DNA of 64,000 nucleotides from Corythucha ciliata (GCA_038030265.1 CM075941.1:12710001-12774000); one strand, 5' to 3'; positions 1 through 11,864 are shown, numbered from the stretch's first letter. Numbers and translations are program-made. The notes: generated by a model not told the origin, from the sequence alone.

Positions 1-28
1 ACAACAACAACAACAACAACAACAACAA
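1..28. repeat. (ACA)n microsatellite
   Basis: The window opens inside a perfect ACA/CAA trinucleotide run, which may continue beyond the left edge. Confidence 0.9.
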
Positions 29-120
29 AAATGTCAACTTTGGTCAAGAAGTTCCCTGATCCGAAATCCGTTCAGCTTAAACAAACCCGTCATCAAACAG
101 TACGAGGAAGGGTCAAACAT

Positions 121-238
121 TAACGAAACAAATCATGGTCTCAACATTATTATGTACTTCTGGGACGGCTTAGGGTATCCGCATGCGAAATGAAATGCAC
201 TCTTTCCGACCGCCAACTGCCGGAGCGAATTTTTTTTT
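121..238 (+). repeat. Left terminal inverted repeat of the Harbinger-type element
   Basis: This arm matches the complement of 5024-5135 over about 110 bases with scattered mismatches. The best blocks are CTTCTGGGACGGCTTAGGG (159-175 region) and GAAATGCACTCTTTCCGACC (192-211 region). It ends in a T run. Arms this long are unusual for PIF/Harbinger, so part may be a later palindromic duplication. Confidence 0.8.
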
Positions 239-769
239 AAGGTTTATTTATGCTAAAATATAGCATAAATCGTGATCCGTTCGTAAAATAATCCAACAGT
301 TAATAAACACGCGATTTTTGAAGTTTTAGGTCATTTCAAACACGCCAGCTAGCATGTTTGCGTCATAGGCGCTTTCCGAAAAAAAGTCACCTGTAATGTA
401 GCTGTCGAAGAGCGGTTTGTTGTGTTTCTTTTTCCTTATTTTCTACTAGAGCTCTCCAATAATGAAATAGTGGAGGATAAACAGATGAGCTATTTGGGCC
501 TGGGTCGACCACATGGGTTTAAGAAATATCTAAGCGGAGCTTAGACTTAAACAGGAGATAAATGAAAATACCCGGTCGGCACTATGTGTTTAATCTTAAT
601 CGGAAGAAAAACGCAGGATAAAGTTCCGATTAGTTGAACGCTGCTCTGGGTTTCGTTTAGTATAATATTTATACATAAAATTGAGAAATTGTGATCTTCA
701 GTTAATTATTACCTTGGCTCGAGGGCAAGATTATTCGATGTCATTCTGTTTATTTTAATTGAACTTGAA

Positions 770-2012
770 ATGCTGGACAGTGATTTAGCAGAGATGGAAG
801 AATTGGAAGAGTTAAGCCGGCTAGTAGGGTACGGTCGGCCTCTACCTCGGCCCCGCATCTTCCGTGACCGGACGAATTATTTCGATATTTTGGACGATTG
901 GGAGTTTTTACGCAGGTTCCGGCTCGACAAGAACTCTGTTAAGTCCGTCCATGACCGAATCGAGGATAAAATAAAATCACCGTCGACTAGGTTAGGACTT
1001 ATTTTTATTGCTTATGTTCATTTATAGAATATATCCATCAGCGAGTGTTCTATACTTGACGTTTATTTATTAACTTATTTCAGAAACCATGCCGTATCCA
1101 GCATGAATCGTCTTCTGTTATCATTACGGTTCTACGCTGGGTCCGATACATTGTCCATGGCGTATTTTATAGGGATCAGCAAAACCTCGGCCGTTGATTT
1201 TATCGGGTTGGTCACAGATGCTATTGCAGGCCTAAGAGATGCGGTTATTTACATGCCTCGATCCCAAGATGAGATTGCCACAGCGAAGAAAAAAATCTAT
1301 AAAATCGCATCGTTTCCTAGGGTTATTGGAGCGATGGACTTAGCGATGAAGCTTAGTGGTATTGGTAATTTGTATATGATGTAGGCAGTTGCAGTTTCCT
1401 TTGGACTGTAGTTGGATTTTTCCATCATCTATTTGAGGGGGTGACAATGCAGAAGTTTTCAGAAACAGAAAAAACTTCTTTTCTATAAACGTCCAAACTA
1501 TTTCGGAATCCAATTTGAAGATCTTGGACATCGTAGCCAGATGGCCAGGGTCCAGCCATGACCAAACCGTTTTTAATAATTCAAAGATTTTGAATAGACT
1601 TGAATCAGGGGAATTTGGCAACAGCTTGATTGTAGCTGATGCGGGCTACGAGAACAGGAATTATTTTGTAACACCTTTCTCCAGTCCTCAAAATGCCGCA
1701 GAAAACCTTTACAATGAATCGCAAATTCAAACGAGGAATGTCGTCGAAAGGCAGTATGGTGTATGGAAAAAGCGTTTTCCTATATTATCAATTGGGTTGA
1801 GAACGAACTTGGCTAAAAGTTTACGCGTTATAGTTGCTACTTCTGTCCTCCACAATCTTGCTATTGATATGAGAAGCCCTCTCCCGGAGTACGATATAAC
1901 CTACATCGAACATGATGACCATGAAGTGCCAGTTTCCACTCTGGATAATAGAAAAAATGACCGTACTCGGCAAATATTGGTCAATACTTATTTCCAACCT
2001 CTTTTACATTAA
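770..2012 (+). CDS. PIF/Harbinger DDE transposase, three exons
   Basis: The frames join into one HARBI1-type nuclease when two short introns are removed: exon 1 770-990, intron 991-1083 (GT..CAG), exon 2 1084-1358, intron 1359-1437 (GT..GAG), exon 3 1438-2012. Both junctions keep frame and restore family-typical text: exon 1 runs into NHAVSSMNRLLLSLRFYAG, and exon 2 into GGDNAEVFRNRK. The N-terminal part is the helix-rich RIFRD...FLRRFRLDKNSV segment. Candidate acidic residues are the D of GAMD (exon 2), the D of VADAGY and the E of VVERQYG (exon 3). The segment after GAMD is about three residues shorter than usual and lacks the common CTHV text, so a small deletion may impair catalysis. The start is the first ATG of the open frame. 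AATAAA follows the stop at 2013-2018. The family acts in the nucleus with a SANT-domain partner, matching the neighbouring minus-strand gene. Confidence 0.8.
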
Positions 2013-2028
2013 AATAAATTACAAAAAT

Positions 2029-3658
2029 TTATAATTTTCTTTCTGATTTGGCATTAATAATTTGAGCTTTCAACTGCTCTTTTTCGAGTTCATGCTTTTC
2101 TCTGGCCCGTAATTCCTGCCCAATTTGATGTTCCAGCTCAGCGTTGAAAATTTTCAATTTTACCTCATGCAACTCCCATGCTTTTACCCCATGCTTCTTG
2201 CTTGTTGCTGCAAAAATCTTTCGCCTTCTTTAAGGTCTATTTCGATTTTAGCCGAAGCCGTTTTATGAGAGACCATTTCCTCGAATCCCGCATGACCATC
2301 TGACGTATTTTTTCCTCTTCTTGACGCTGAGGAAAGTGAAAAATTAAGGCACAGCGCTCGCTTAATTATTTCGTATAAGTTTTTCTACTTTCTAACGACC
2401 ATGACTTGAGGTTCCTGTTAAATTTCCGAGCTTATTGCTCAAAGATTATCAGGAATTATGAGGCTTGTTCGCAGTACAGTTCCGAAAAAGGACCTTATTA
2501 CGACGAATGGTCGGGAAGAAACGCCGCAAGCAGAATCCAAAGGCACAAAACCGCATCTCGCGGCATTTTCACGCGGGTTCGTAATAAGGCTCGAGTTCTT
2601 AACATTCTGAGCCTGCAGTGATGGGATTTGAGCTTTCTACAATCTGTGAATGCCCATTGAAAGATCGGTGGGTTACAGTAAGATGATAGATAATCCTACG
2701 ATGCCTGATGTGTTTGCCGAAGCAGATCCAGCTATCTCGGGAACTCCTTCCTCCAGAGGGTCACATGGTGCCTTAGTCGACTCATCAACAACTTTTGTGA
2801 CTAGACAAGTCACAAGAGGCCTTAAATTATTTTCACAAACATGTTTCGTCTGGCCCAAAAAATTATCGCAACCTTCGGTGATTGTCAATTGTTTTAGCGC
2901 GGGATGAAGGGGTTTCTTTAATGTCACGGGATGCCAACTACTCCAATCGTATCCTTCACTTGGCAGATCGTTCCCCAAGTTTGTAGAAATATGACTCAAA
3001 CTTCGACCTCCACTCTCGCTCCTCACGACCTCGTCATTCAAGAGCCCTGAGTTCTCATTCGAGTGAGCTCCAGAGGTCAGAGTTTCATAATCTGCAAAGG
3101 CGGTTAAAATCAAACGGGAAAGTGTGTGAAATCTACAAATGGGCAATGCCCGTTCAATCCATTTATTACTTTCTGGCACTGCATCTGAGTCGGTCGTATT
3201 GGCAAGCCCCTCGGCGCTCAGAAGAATCATTTGTAGGATCTTCGACTCTATTTCAGACAGCGGCTGGGCATTGTTCGAACCACCTCCAGTGCTAATGGCT
3301 TCTTGCCGTAGTTTTGCTTTTTTTGACCTTACAATTTTCTTCAAATTTTCGAACTTGTTCCGTAGCTGAGTGTGATTTCTTGCAACGTAAATTTGTGCCT
3401 ATTAAGATAAGAAGGGCCTACAAAAATAAAATGTTTATTGATACCTCTGGTATCCTTGTTTGAATCTGTCCGCAATGCCAATCCAGCATTTCTCCTTTTC
3501 CCTCCACATGACTGCATCAGTCTTCTTGTTTTCAATATTTTTTTTATTTTCAACGACCGCAGTTGAACCAATAAATCTTCTTCTTGAAAGGAATAATTTT
3601 TAACTCTGGCCCTTCTTGGAACCCTCCTCTCCAGATCGCGGTCGTTTCTCTGGTCCAT
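2029..3658 (-). pseudogene. Myb/SANT-like DNA-binding protein of the Harbinger element, frameshifted
   Basis: This minus-strand gene converges tail to tail with the transposase. Exon 1 (3658-3445) starts MDQRNDRD and contains YSFQEEDLLVQL, then after a one-base slip in an A run near 3535-3550 continues as NKKTDAVMWREKEKCWIAD, a Myb/SANT trihelix-like domain. A 66-bp intron (3444-3379) joins it in frame to exon 2 (3378 downward), which reads QLRNKFENLKKIVRSKKAK and then TGGGSNNAQPLSEIE, typical of Harbinger-associated SANT proteins. A last exon (2326-2029, after a pyrimidine-rich acceptor) encodes a charged coiled coil, KIFNAELEHQIGQELRARE, and also has one slip in a G run near 2187-2190. The exon 2 donor was not fixed. 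Family proteins bind the transposon ends and bring the transposase into the nucleus. Two frameshifts make this copy probably nonfunctional. Confidence 0.65.
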
Positions 3659-4229
3659 CCTAGTCTAATAGCATGAGTCTATAAAGTCAATTTAAGCTCG
3701 CAACGAGACAGTTTATACGCCCTAAGTTTTTAATTATTATTCCAACTCGCACAAGAAGAAAAACTGTAAGCACCCGTTGTGAAGCGCTGAGAGGCGATTA
3801 AAGTTCTCTCTGTATCAGCTACGTCATTCTTCCATTCACTGGCTAGAGTGTGTGTTCACTTCAGTTTATTAAGCAAACCATACACTATGCGTCTGTGGTG
3901 CAACTTATCAAAATGCTTCATTTTTCGAAGGAATTAATTTTTCGTTGCATAGTCGACTCCACAGATGCATAGCACAAAGCTTCTGAACGGGGCTTCAAAG
4001 ATTTGTTTATAATAATTTATTATTATTGTAATAATCGATTTTTGGCTGTACAAAAAATAGCGTAAAACACTCGGGCGATATTACTCATTACGATCTTGGG
4101 CGACAACTGCCCTCGGCTTCACCTCGGGCACTTCCTGTCTCCCTCGACCGTAATGAGCATCATACCGCCCTTGGATCGTAATATACTATTTTGTTTACAA
4201 TGAAATTGGTGGTATTTAAGTCACGTATT
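3659..4229. other. Non-coding interior of the Harbinger-type element
   Basis: No coding signal was seen. The stretch is AT-rich intergenic sequence inside the transposon and includes the foldback at 4073-4170. Confidence 0.5.
4073..4170. repeat. Short foldback with about 21-bp arms
   Basis: GGGCGATATTACTCATTACG at 4073-4092 pairs with 4149-4170 (complement GGGCGGTATGATGCTCATTACG, 22 bases, one small gap). The interior contains a second small hairpin, CCCTCGGC...CTCGGG. It resembles a MITE or stem-loop nested in the larger element. Confidence 0.6.
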
Positions 4230-4560
4230 AGCGTTATTATCTTATTTTGGCCGCTAATTAGTTTTTTCTTAATTTCAGTGGATCACTGATTTAATCAATT
4301 TTAGCCACGAAGTAGCGTTTTTAACCCGCGCTTTTTTCGTAGCGATTTTTCTTTATTTTAGCTGATTGTTCTCTTTGCTCTCCACGAATTAGGTAGCGTT
4401 TTTTCTCAATGTCAGACGCGAATTAGCCCTTTTTTTCTTAATTTCAGTTCCAAATTATAGTTATTTTAGTTCTGGTCTGAAAGTTGTATCCAGAAACCCG
4501 GAATTAGTGCTTTTCCGCTGTTTTATCCACGAATATTAATAATTCTTCCAAATTTTTAGC
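4230..4560 (-). repeat. Family A ~30-bp minisatellite, reverse orientation
   Basis: Degenerate copies of a unit reading on this strand like TTCTCAATTTTAGCCGCGAA followed by TTAGCGCTTTT. About ten copies can be followed, with many substitutions and indels. The array lies between the SANT gene and the right inverted repeat of the Harbinger-type element. Confidence 0.65.
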
Positions 4561-5023
4561 CGCGTACTTGCCCTTCCGCGTACAGTCGTGCTACTTGTGA
4601 TGTAGGCTAACTTTGGTGTCCACCAAAAAACAAGGAGAATAAGACGAAACTTTACATTTTCGGCCACAGCAATATGAGAGGGAACTGACGCAAGGCCCCT
4701 GATCGGCATTTGACTCGTGACCACCTGCATTTGTCATTTTGAGGATATTCTGACGACTGCGGCGGACTCATAAACCACGTCCGGATAAAATTGAAGCAAC
4801 ATTTTGAATGTACGTGAACCTCGTGCGTGTGAATGTACGTGAATTCGTTAGTTTACAGTTTGTTTACGTTTGTTTAGCCTTGCAACTTAAAATTAAAAAA
4901 ATAAATAAAATGTGTGCCGCCAACTTCACGCAAAGGCAAACATGACCCCAATCGTTTATTTCGCTACATATTCCGACAGAACGTCGTTTTTTGCGTTTGT
5001 TTAGCCCAAATTTTCGTTTTTGA

Positions 5024-5135
5024 AAAAAAAATCGCTCCGGCAGCTGGCGGTCGGAAAGAGTGCATTTCATTCCGTATACGGATACCCTAAGCCGTCCCAG
5101 AAGTAATAATTTTGATACCATAATTTGTTTCATTA
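5024..5135 (-). repeat. Right terminal inverted repeat of the Harbinger-type element
   Basis: Complement of the left arm at 121-238. The region just inside it (4800-5040) recurs in opposite orientation at 6060-6420, so this end belongs to a wider repeat family. Confidence 0.8.
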
Positions 5136-5159
5136 AGCCGAACTTCTTCCTCTATTTTC

Positions 5160-5690
5160 ACCACACTCTCTTCAAAAATGTCGAAAATTTTCGGTAGTTT
5201 TCCAAGGGCTTTGTTATACTACATTTTTGTGCCGTATTTTATAGCACCTAAACGTATGAATTTAAGCGATTTTTTTGAAATTTCATAACCCCCCATCAAA
5301 GTTTTCGATAAATCTAAATGGAACCCAGGGCTTTCGTTATATTAAATTATTGAGTCGAATTTTAGAGCGCTAAGATGAACTAGTGAAGTTCAACGCTATT
5401 TTAAACTTCCACACCGGGAGGACCACCCCCACCACCTTGACTTTTTTGAAAAATTAAAATGGGAATCAAAGGCTACTCTAACATGGAGTATACGTACCGA
5501 ATATGATGCTTCTAGAATCAACTGGTGATTTATAGTGATTTTTTGACCATTTTAAACCCTAATTCCCCCCCCCCCCCACTTTACCTCGAACGATTTTGCC
5601 CAAATGCAATACCGACCGGGGTCTTATGACTACTGATTTTTGTGCCAAAGCGCGTTCCGCTAAATTAATTTCTTCGAGAGTTATCGTGCT
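5160..5690. repeat. Four very diverged ~125-bp tandem units
   Basis: Successive blocks starting near 5180, 5300, 5450 and 5590 each run: T-rich start, an AAGGGCTTT- or CAAAGGCTAC-like segment, a TTGTGCCGAATTTTAGAGCG-like segment, then a C-rich tail. They look like an ancient tandem duplication. No gene is visible. Confidence 0.4.
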
Positions 5691-5739
5691 AACAAGAAAA
5701 CGGCCATAATAACATAAATATAGAGATATAATACGTATA

Positions 5740-5951
5740 CAGGGTGCGGCAGATAATGTGGACCACCCATTTTTCTTCGCTATTATTGATGATATTGGAA
5801 TGGTGCTCGGAGTTATGTCCCCTTGATCTTAGGTGAGGATTTCATATCTGTAGCCCAAAAATTTTTATTGAGCCCCGGTAGGGCCCAAATTTGACCTAAC
5901 TTTATGAAATATTTCATAAAATGGGTGGTCCACATTATCTGCCGCACCCCG
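5740..5951. mobile_element. 212-bp MITE with mariner-type ends
   Basis: Inverted ends CAGGGTGCGGCAGATAATGT (5740-5759) and its near-complement (to 5951) extend about 30 bases and are flanked by TA on both sides (5738-5739 and 5952-5953). CAGGGTG ends with TA duplication are typical of Tc1/mariner-derived MITEs. There is no coding capacity. Confidence 0.85.
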
Positions 5952-6059
5952 TATATATGAATTCCGGAGACCACTGAATTCGTGTTTTAGAGGTTCTGAA
6001 ATGTGAAAAAAACATGACATGACCCATGTTTGCCACCATCACGACGAGACCAATAGTAC

Positions 6060-6420
6060 ATTTTCAGAATGAAATGCACTAAAATTGGGCAAACCAAACG
6101 AAAATTTGGGCTAGACAAACGTAAACAAACGTTTATTTGACCGAATATGTAGTAAAACAAACGAGTGGGGTCATGTGCGCCGTTGCGTGAATTTGTGGGC
6201 TAAATTGTATGTTGCAGGGCTAAATTGTATGTTGCAGGGCTAAATTGTATGTTGCAGGGCTAAATTGTATGTTGCAGGGCTAAATTGTGTGTTGCAGGGC
6301 TAAAAAACGAAAATTTGGGCTAAACAAACATAAACAAACGAATGGTGCCATTTTTGTCGTGTTTAGTGATATATGTGCCGCCAGGTTCACGTACATTCAC
6401 TTTGAGACCATTTTCAAGGA
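6060..6420 (+). repeat. Truncated relative of the Harbinger-type right end
   Basis: GAATGAAATGCACT, then CGAAAATTTGGGCTA, then GAATATGTAG and GGGGTCATGT occur in the same order as in the complement of 4880-5090. It is a partial copy in opposite orientation that has acquired an internal 20-bp tandem array. Confidence 0.65.
6197..6304 (+). repeat. 20-bp tandem array, five copies plus a partial
   Basis: The unit GGGCTAAATTGTATGTTGCA repeats with one substitution in the fifth copy. High identity among units means recent expansion inside an older repeat. Confidence 0.95.
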
Positions 6421-6504
6421 GCTCCTAGGCCAGTTTAGTCATTTTTGTGTACTCGAATCGTCGTTTTTTTTTTACGCTGCACTTCGTTTAGGCCGAATAG
6501 AGTT

Positions 6505-6910
6505 ATAGTTGTGCCGGTTTTAGGGCGTGAAAAGCCAGCTTTTGGCCATGTGTTTTTTTAGGGGAGTGAATTCCCAGTTTGGCCATTTTAAGGGCACAAA
6601 TGGTCAGTTTTGCCATTCTAAGAGCACGAATAGTACGTCACGCCAGTCTCGAGCACGAACTCCGTCCGTTTGCCAGTTTTGGGGCGTCAATGCGTTTTGG
6701 GGCACCACAGTTCAGCCACGAATTGGCCATTCCTGCTAGTCCTCATTTATAGCCGTTTAAGTCCTCCAGGAACCACGAATTGGCCATTTTCTGATTTTTT
6801 TTATTAGTAGTCACAAATTAGTTTTTTTCTTGAGCAGGAAATGAGTTAGTTTTTGCAATTTTTGCCGTGAATTAAGGTTTTTTCTCAATTTTAGCCGTGA
6901 ATTGTCGCTT
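6505..6910 (-). repeat. Families B and A ~30-bp minisatellites, reverse orientation
   Basis: From 6505 to about 6740 units read like GGCCATTTTTAGGGCACGAA plus CAGTTT (family B reversed). From about 6770 to 6910 they change to the family A form with TTAGCCGTGAATTA. The two families abut without an obvious boundary. Confidence 0.65.
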
Positions 6911-7194
6911 TAAACCTTGAAAATCCCAATTTTTTCCATCCAGTAGCTCTACGTTGGACCGTTTTGATCGGTCGCCTGAGCTGGTCTGCCCCGCCTCGCA
7001 CCCCTGCTACTGTGTCCATGGCCTACGCGCCTCTCCTTGAATTAGCTATTTTATTAATTTAATAAAATGGCCAGTGACAAAGTGACGGAGCCTTGTGGTT
7101 TCGGTAGGGGCGATCACTCCCCACCGACGTTCTATTCAATCCACGCCTGGGACCAGATTTAGCCTGCCTGCCATGACAGCGCTGATAGTTGGAC
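6911..7194. other. Spacer, nothing recognised
   Basis: No coding signal, palindrome or tandem structure was recognised between the neighbouring minisatellites. Confidence 0.4.
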
Positions 7195-7690
7195 GGGCAG
7201 CAGCGAAATTTCCTTCTTTAACAGCTGAAAATAAGCAAACTTGGGAGTTTCCTAGCTGAATATTCGCGAAAATTCCGGTTTATGGTTTTCAGTGACCAAA
7301 AGTTGGAAGTAGATCTGGTCTTCTTTTTCACAAAATTACTAGTTTGGTGTAATAATACTCTGAAATTCCTGTGTTCATCTTCGCGAAATTGCAATTTTCG
7401 GGTTCAATATTTCGTGAAATCGTTAGTTTTTGGTTTTGGTCTTTACTTCCATGTTTGATTTTCTAAATTGCAAGATTCTGGTCTATATTTTTGCGAAATC
7501 ACAAGTTTCTGGTCTTCTACTGGGTCTTTTACTGACCGCAGTCTAGAATGCCACAACCGAGCCCAAAGCCTGGCAAATATTGCCACGATATCACATCACG
7601 CTAAGCTCAAAATGAGGAAAATCGCAAGTTTTAAGTTCAAATATTATTCTATAAAAAAAATTTCAAGTTTCGCGTCTATTTCCCCCTACC
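7195..7690 (-). repeat. Family D ~31-bp minisatellite, reverse orientation
   Basis: Degenerate units read like GCGAAATTGCAAGTTTCGGG followed by TCTTAATTT. The same unit occurs in forward orientation at 12940-13770 and 43555-45000. Confidence 0.6.
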
Positions 7691-10600
7691 ATTCTGGAGC
7701 TGGTGTTGAAGCTTTAAAAAGGGGGAGTTCGGGAAGGGCAGTTAGTGAAGGTGATCTGTACGAGGGGGAGAGGTTTCGATTATATACCCCCCCCCCCCAC
7801 ACACACACACACTCGGTGAGAGGTCTCAGGTACTCTCTTCCCCGTCACGTCACCCAATCACTCACAGAGCTACTCCAAAGTTTCCTTGAGAATGCTAGGA
7901 CTTGATGGTTTCACGAGTATGAATTTCAAAGAACAGGAAGGGCTTCCGTTGCTTGCTGCCGCCGCGAATATTTATTACGGTGATGGGAGATGTTGGATGG
8001 GGGTGGGTGATGTTTAACTTTCAACTCATGGTGTGTGACGAGGAGGGAAAATTACAAGTTTTCTGCGGTTGTAATCATTATTGCGCGTTAAAACAAATAA
8101 ATTGTAATAATGCGGCCCCCAGCACCTCTCCATTTTTTTTTTTGTTTTGTGAAAAATACTAGCCCCTGGTGTATTGAAACTTTTCTCTGTCTCCCCTTCC
8201 CCCATCACCTAAACTTCAATAATAATTGAATTTTATCGATAAACTCAATTAGGTCTGACGGTTTACCTCTTGTCCATACCCGCTCTCTTTTGCAATGCTT
8301 TCCCCCCGAGAGCATTAAGTGTAATTTCCTGTTTTAACCCCTTCACCACCAATATCCTTTTCCTGGATAGTTGGGTGGGGGAGGACAATGTACCCTCCGG
8401 GACTGGAAATTATTCGTTTCTCACAATTTCGACGTGAAAACCCGTCAATTTCACCGCAGTTTTGCCAGACTATTTTAGATTTTAACAATATATTATTGTC
8501 TCGGAGAAATTAAAATTAGCCGATCATGGCCGCAGGGAAGTCCGGTCGCGGGGATGGGGAATTGTTCCTCCCTCTGGCACCAAAACGACGGAAAATAAAA
8601 GCGTTTTTCTCTTGTTTAATCTGATCCCCTATACCTCTCCCCTGACCAAAATTTCCTATGTGGTCGTAATTTGCTTAATTAGAACCTTATTAGAGCAGTC
8701 CCTTTTCATTTCGTTCCACCTTAAAAAGGTAATGACAAGGTTTTATCGAATGTCAGCGCCCGTTCTCCATCAAAAGATGGAATATTGAATAAAGACAAGG
8801 GGGGGGGGGAGTGAGTTTTTTAAAAAAATGTGGAATTTAATCGGTGGAAAGCTTCTGCATGAATGTTAAAACGCTAACGAACGTGGGGGGGGGGGGCCCT
8901 AAAGAATAGCTATACAGCCCTATTGGAGATGGTCCGACCTAGTAAAATCTGGTGTGCTCGTGGTGGGTTGGAAGGGGCAGGCATGGGAAAGTAAACTCAT
9001 TGGATTATACGTGCTACCGCCTTTTTCCGCGGTGCCTTCATTTTAACGGTGTGCCTAGGGAGGAGGGCAGAGAAGATGATGGGAGTGAAATGAAAATTGG
9101 TTGAATTAGGGTGTTGTGCGGTAGTCGGGGTTCTACGCCCTGGGGGGGGGGGGTGATTAGTGCAAGGAGAGGGGCAGGGGGCAATATTTTCGTGAGTAAT
9201 TTTGGGTTTTTTGCTAGAGCGAGTGCTCAGCAATCAGCATCATTAAGATTCATCTTAAACAAGTTTAAAACTCAACCAAAAACGGAGTTTTTCACGAGTA
9301 TATGAGAAGGTTTCCCCTTAGCCACAATTACACCCGATTAGATCGTTCTCCGTCTCTTTACCGGCAATTATTTTTTATTTCCTTCGAGCTTAAACCCTAG
9401 CCATGGCCCTGGTCATGGCCTAGGGATGGACTTGCGGTGCTATTAATGGTCCTTTCTACCTTTTCCGAGCCCAATAATTACCCCAAAGCAATGGCCGAAC
9501 GCGGGCGCACACTGAACCCCACACTGTTTAGTTATATAACGGTTCTCAAGACTCTTAGGTCATGCGGGTGGTTGCCTATACATATATAATTTTTCAACTC
9601 CGCGCTACGGTGAATAAATCCTTTTTTGAGTAGGTGGGTGGGTCGGGTGGAATAATTCTCCCAAGAGCCCTTATTACATCGCTTTGAAAACATCCTCGTC
9701 GTATTTCTCCCCTAATTATAACGGCAACGGCCTTTTTAAAAAGGAGACAGTGCTGTGTTGTGGGTGAGGGGGGATTGTTGATACGCCCATGTCATTATAC
9801 ATATAGGTTTACGTACCGAAGGTTTTCAAAGCCATCAAAAGCCCCCCCTCCCACGCCCTTCAACCAGACTAACCCCGATAAAGTTTTACTTTCATGTTTA
9901 CGCGACAGGGGGGGGGGGAGGTCTAACGGTGAAAGAACGTTGGGGCAGCGTCACGCTAATTTTACGACGATTCCCTATCGTTCTCGTCCGTTAAACAGCC
10001 TCGTCATTAGAAGGAAAGGTAACCAAAAGGAAGATGAACGGTGTTGGAGAAGGGCGGGGACTGTTCTTGCACACCGATAGTTAATTTTGACTTTACGGCA
10101 CGACTTTCAAAGGGGAGTTTTGGCGATGGGAACTCGCTCGTTATAAAGGGTTTAAATTGTGACCTTTTAGTAAAGAAACAGGAGAATGAGAGTTTGTTCT
10201 GGAACCGATGTTTATGATATTTAACCTCGTAATTAAGGCCCTTTGGGATACAGTTTTAAATCAAAATAAAACCCATTCCCCCCTTGGTGTTTAAATTTAA
10301 ATATTTGCCGTAGACTTCCCCAGAAACTCCAGTCCTGAACAAACAATCGGAGAGAATTGATTACTCTTCAATTTGAGTGGAAGGATGCTGCGGCGGCGCG
10401 GCGTGGGGTGTGGGTGTTTTAACAAAACCTAAAAAAATTGACGAAAATAATCACAGACTTTTTGTTGTGAGGGGTGTGAAAAAAGTAAGATATATATATA
10501 TATATTGAAAAATTTCCACTTTGGGGCTTTAATCGGAACGAGTTGTTCCGAAAGACGTGCCCGGCAGATATGAAAGTTGCGGAGGCGAGGGGATTTTTAG

Positions 10601-11684
10601 GATTCATAAAAGAAAAATAACAACCTGCATCATAGCCAGTCTTTTATGCCTTCAATATCTAAAAGATTCTCTCTCTTTTTTTTGTATCTCCGTCTCACTC
10701 TTTTCCTTTTTCAGATTACACAAATTGAAAAGAGACTAAGGAATGTTGCGAGATAAAAGCTTCGTTCATTCTCTCCCTTCCCCCCTTTTCCCAATACTCC
10801 AATGTGTATATGTTCTCTGGAAAATGGAAGAAAAACCCTGACCCCCCCCCCATTTTCTTCTTCCATCTGTACAATACTCTCATGCTTTACCACTCTGTTC
10901 TTCTTTTTTTTTTCGCGTGTATTGAATAAGAGAGGATTACACACGTCCCACCCGCCAACCATAGCTTTACTCAACGTTGGTAGTTTTTTAGATCAATGTG
11001 GCTCTCGCGATGATATTTTCTGACAGGGCAGGTCGGTGGGTTCTTAAGATGTAGGTGGGAGGGGGAAGGGGAGGCACTCATATAGACATAAATAGCCATT
11101 TATGCTGGCTGTGTGGGTTTTTCTCATTCCGGTTGGAAAAGCTGCGGCCCCTGCAAATGCAATTGGGAATGTCATTGTCCTTTAACGAGAATGAGTCGGA
11201 ATTTTCTTGGAAACTGACGACCTCTCATGTTTTTATTTACTATTTTATTTATTCATCATTCACATGACGACGCCCAAGATTTATCTCGCTTAACCCTCCT
11301 TCCCCCCAACCAGCAACCCCTTTTGCAGCGCTCTTTTCCGTAATAATGATGTCATTTTCACGGTATCACGTTTACACGCCTCACGTAGAACGCCCCCGCT
11401 CCCTCCTTCTTTATAACGGTCACGTCTTGATTATATTTCACTTCTTTCGCCCGTTAATAAATCGCGATCTCCTTTTCTACCCCCCTCCCCCCCACCACAG
11501 TAGCTATGAAAGATTTACCGCTTTATTTATAACAGCACCGAGATGAAGGAATGTCGATTGGGGCCGGCTGTGCGCTGACAATTAGAGTGCCCCGGCTTAA
11601 ATTGCCTCGCAGCTTCGGGTTGAATAAGACTGTTTCTGATAGGGCTACCGTGGATGTAAAAATGGTTTCATGGGTGTAAAAAAT
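7691..11684. other. Unique-looking intergenic or intronic sequence
   Basis: No protein family, RNA gene or transposon was recognised. The stretch holds a C run plus (CA)n at 7787-7812, several G or C runs of 8-12 bases (near 8801, 8885, 9140, 9910, 10840, 11485) and a (TA)n run at 10491-10504. The absence of repeats suggests a large intron or spacer of host sequence, but no confident exon is visible. Confidence 0.4.
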
Positions 11685-11694
11685 GGAACGTTTG
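11685..11694 (+). repeat. Left 10-bp direct repeat flanking the 11.7-kb element
   Basis: GGAACGTTTG is identical to 13851-13860. hAT elements make 8-bp duplications, so two of the ten bases may match by chance. Confidence 0.8.
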
Positions 11695-11864
11695 AGTGGC
11701 GGATTTACAGGGAGGGTTTTGGGAGTTTCAACCCTCCCCCCCCCCTAAGAAGATGGCGCCTACTATAAAATTTGGACTGTTGAATAGGGAGCTGCACAGA
11801 TGATGTATTGAAAAATCACCCATTCCAGCGGGTTTTCGGGCAATCATCGGGACTGATTGAGTAA

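Larger units (their letters stand above)
104..5152. mobile_element. PIF/Harbinger-type DNA transposon, about 5 kb
   Basis: Long imperfect inverted repeats lie at both ends (about 121-238 and 5024-5135). Shorter similarity reaches GAGGAAG at 104-110 and its complement near 5146-5152. Between them are a spliced DDE transposase on the plus strand and a Myb/SANT-like gene on the minus strand, the classic two-gene Harbinger layout. Harbinger elements normally make a 3-bp target duplication; the exact outer edge is not clear enough to show one. The interior right of the SANT gene also holds a foldback (4073-4170) and a degenerate minisatellite (4230-4560), which lengthen the element. The transposase looks nearly intact and the SANT gene is broken. 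Confidence 0.75.

Noticed and set aside
1340..1621. 93-codon minus-strand frame
   Set aside because: Antisense shadow of the Harbinger transposase exons.
7468..7905. 145-codon plus-strand frame
   Set aside because: It runs through family D minisatellite and a CA microsatellite; composition is that of repeat translation.
10715..10756. Possible terminal exon after a strong TTTTCCTTTTTCAG acceptor
   Set aside because: Only 13 codons before the stop; cannot be separated from chance.
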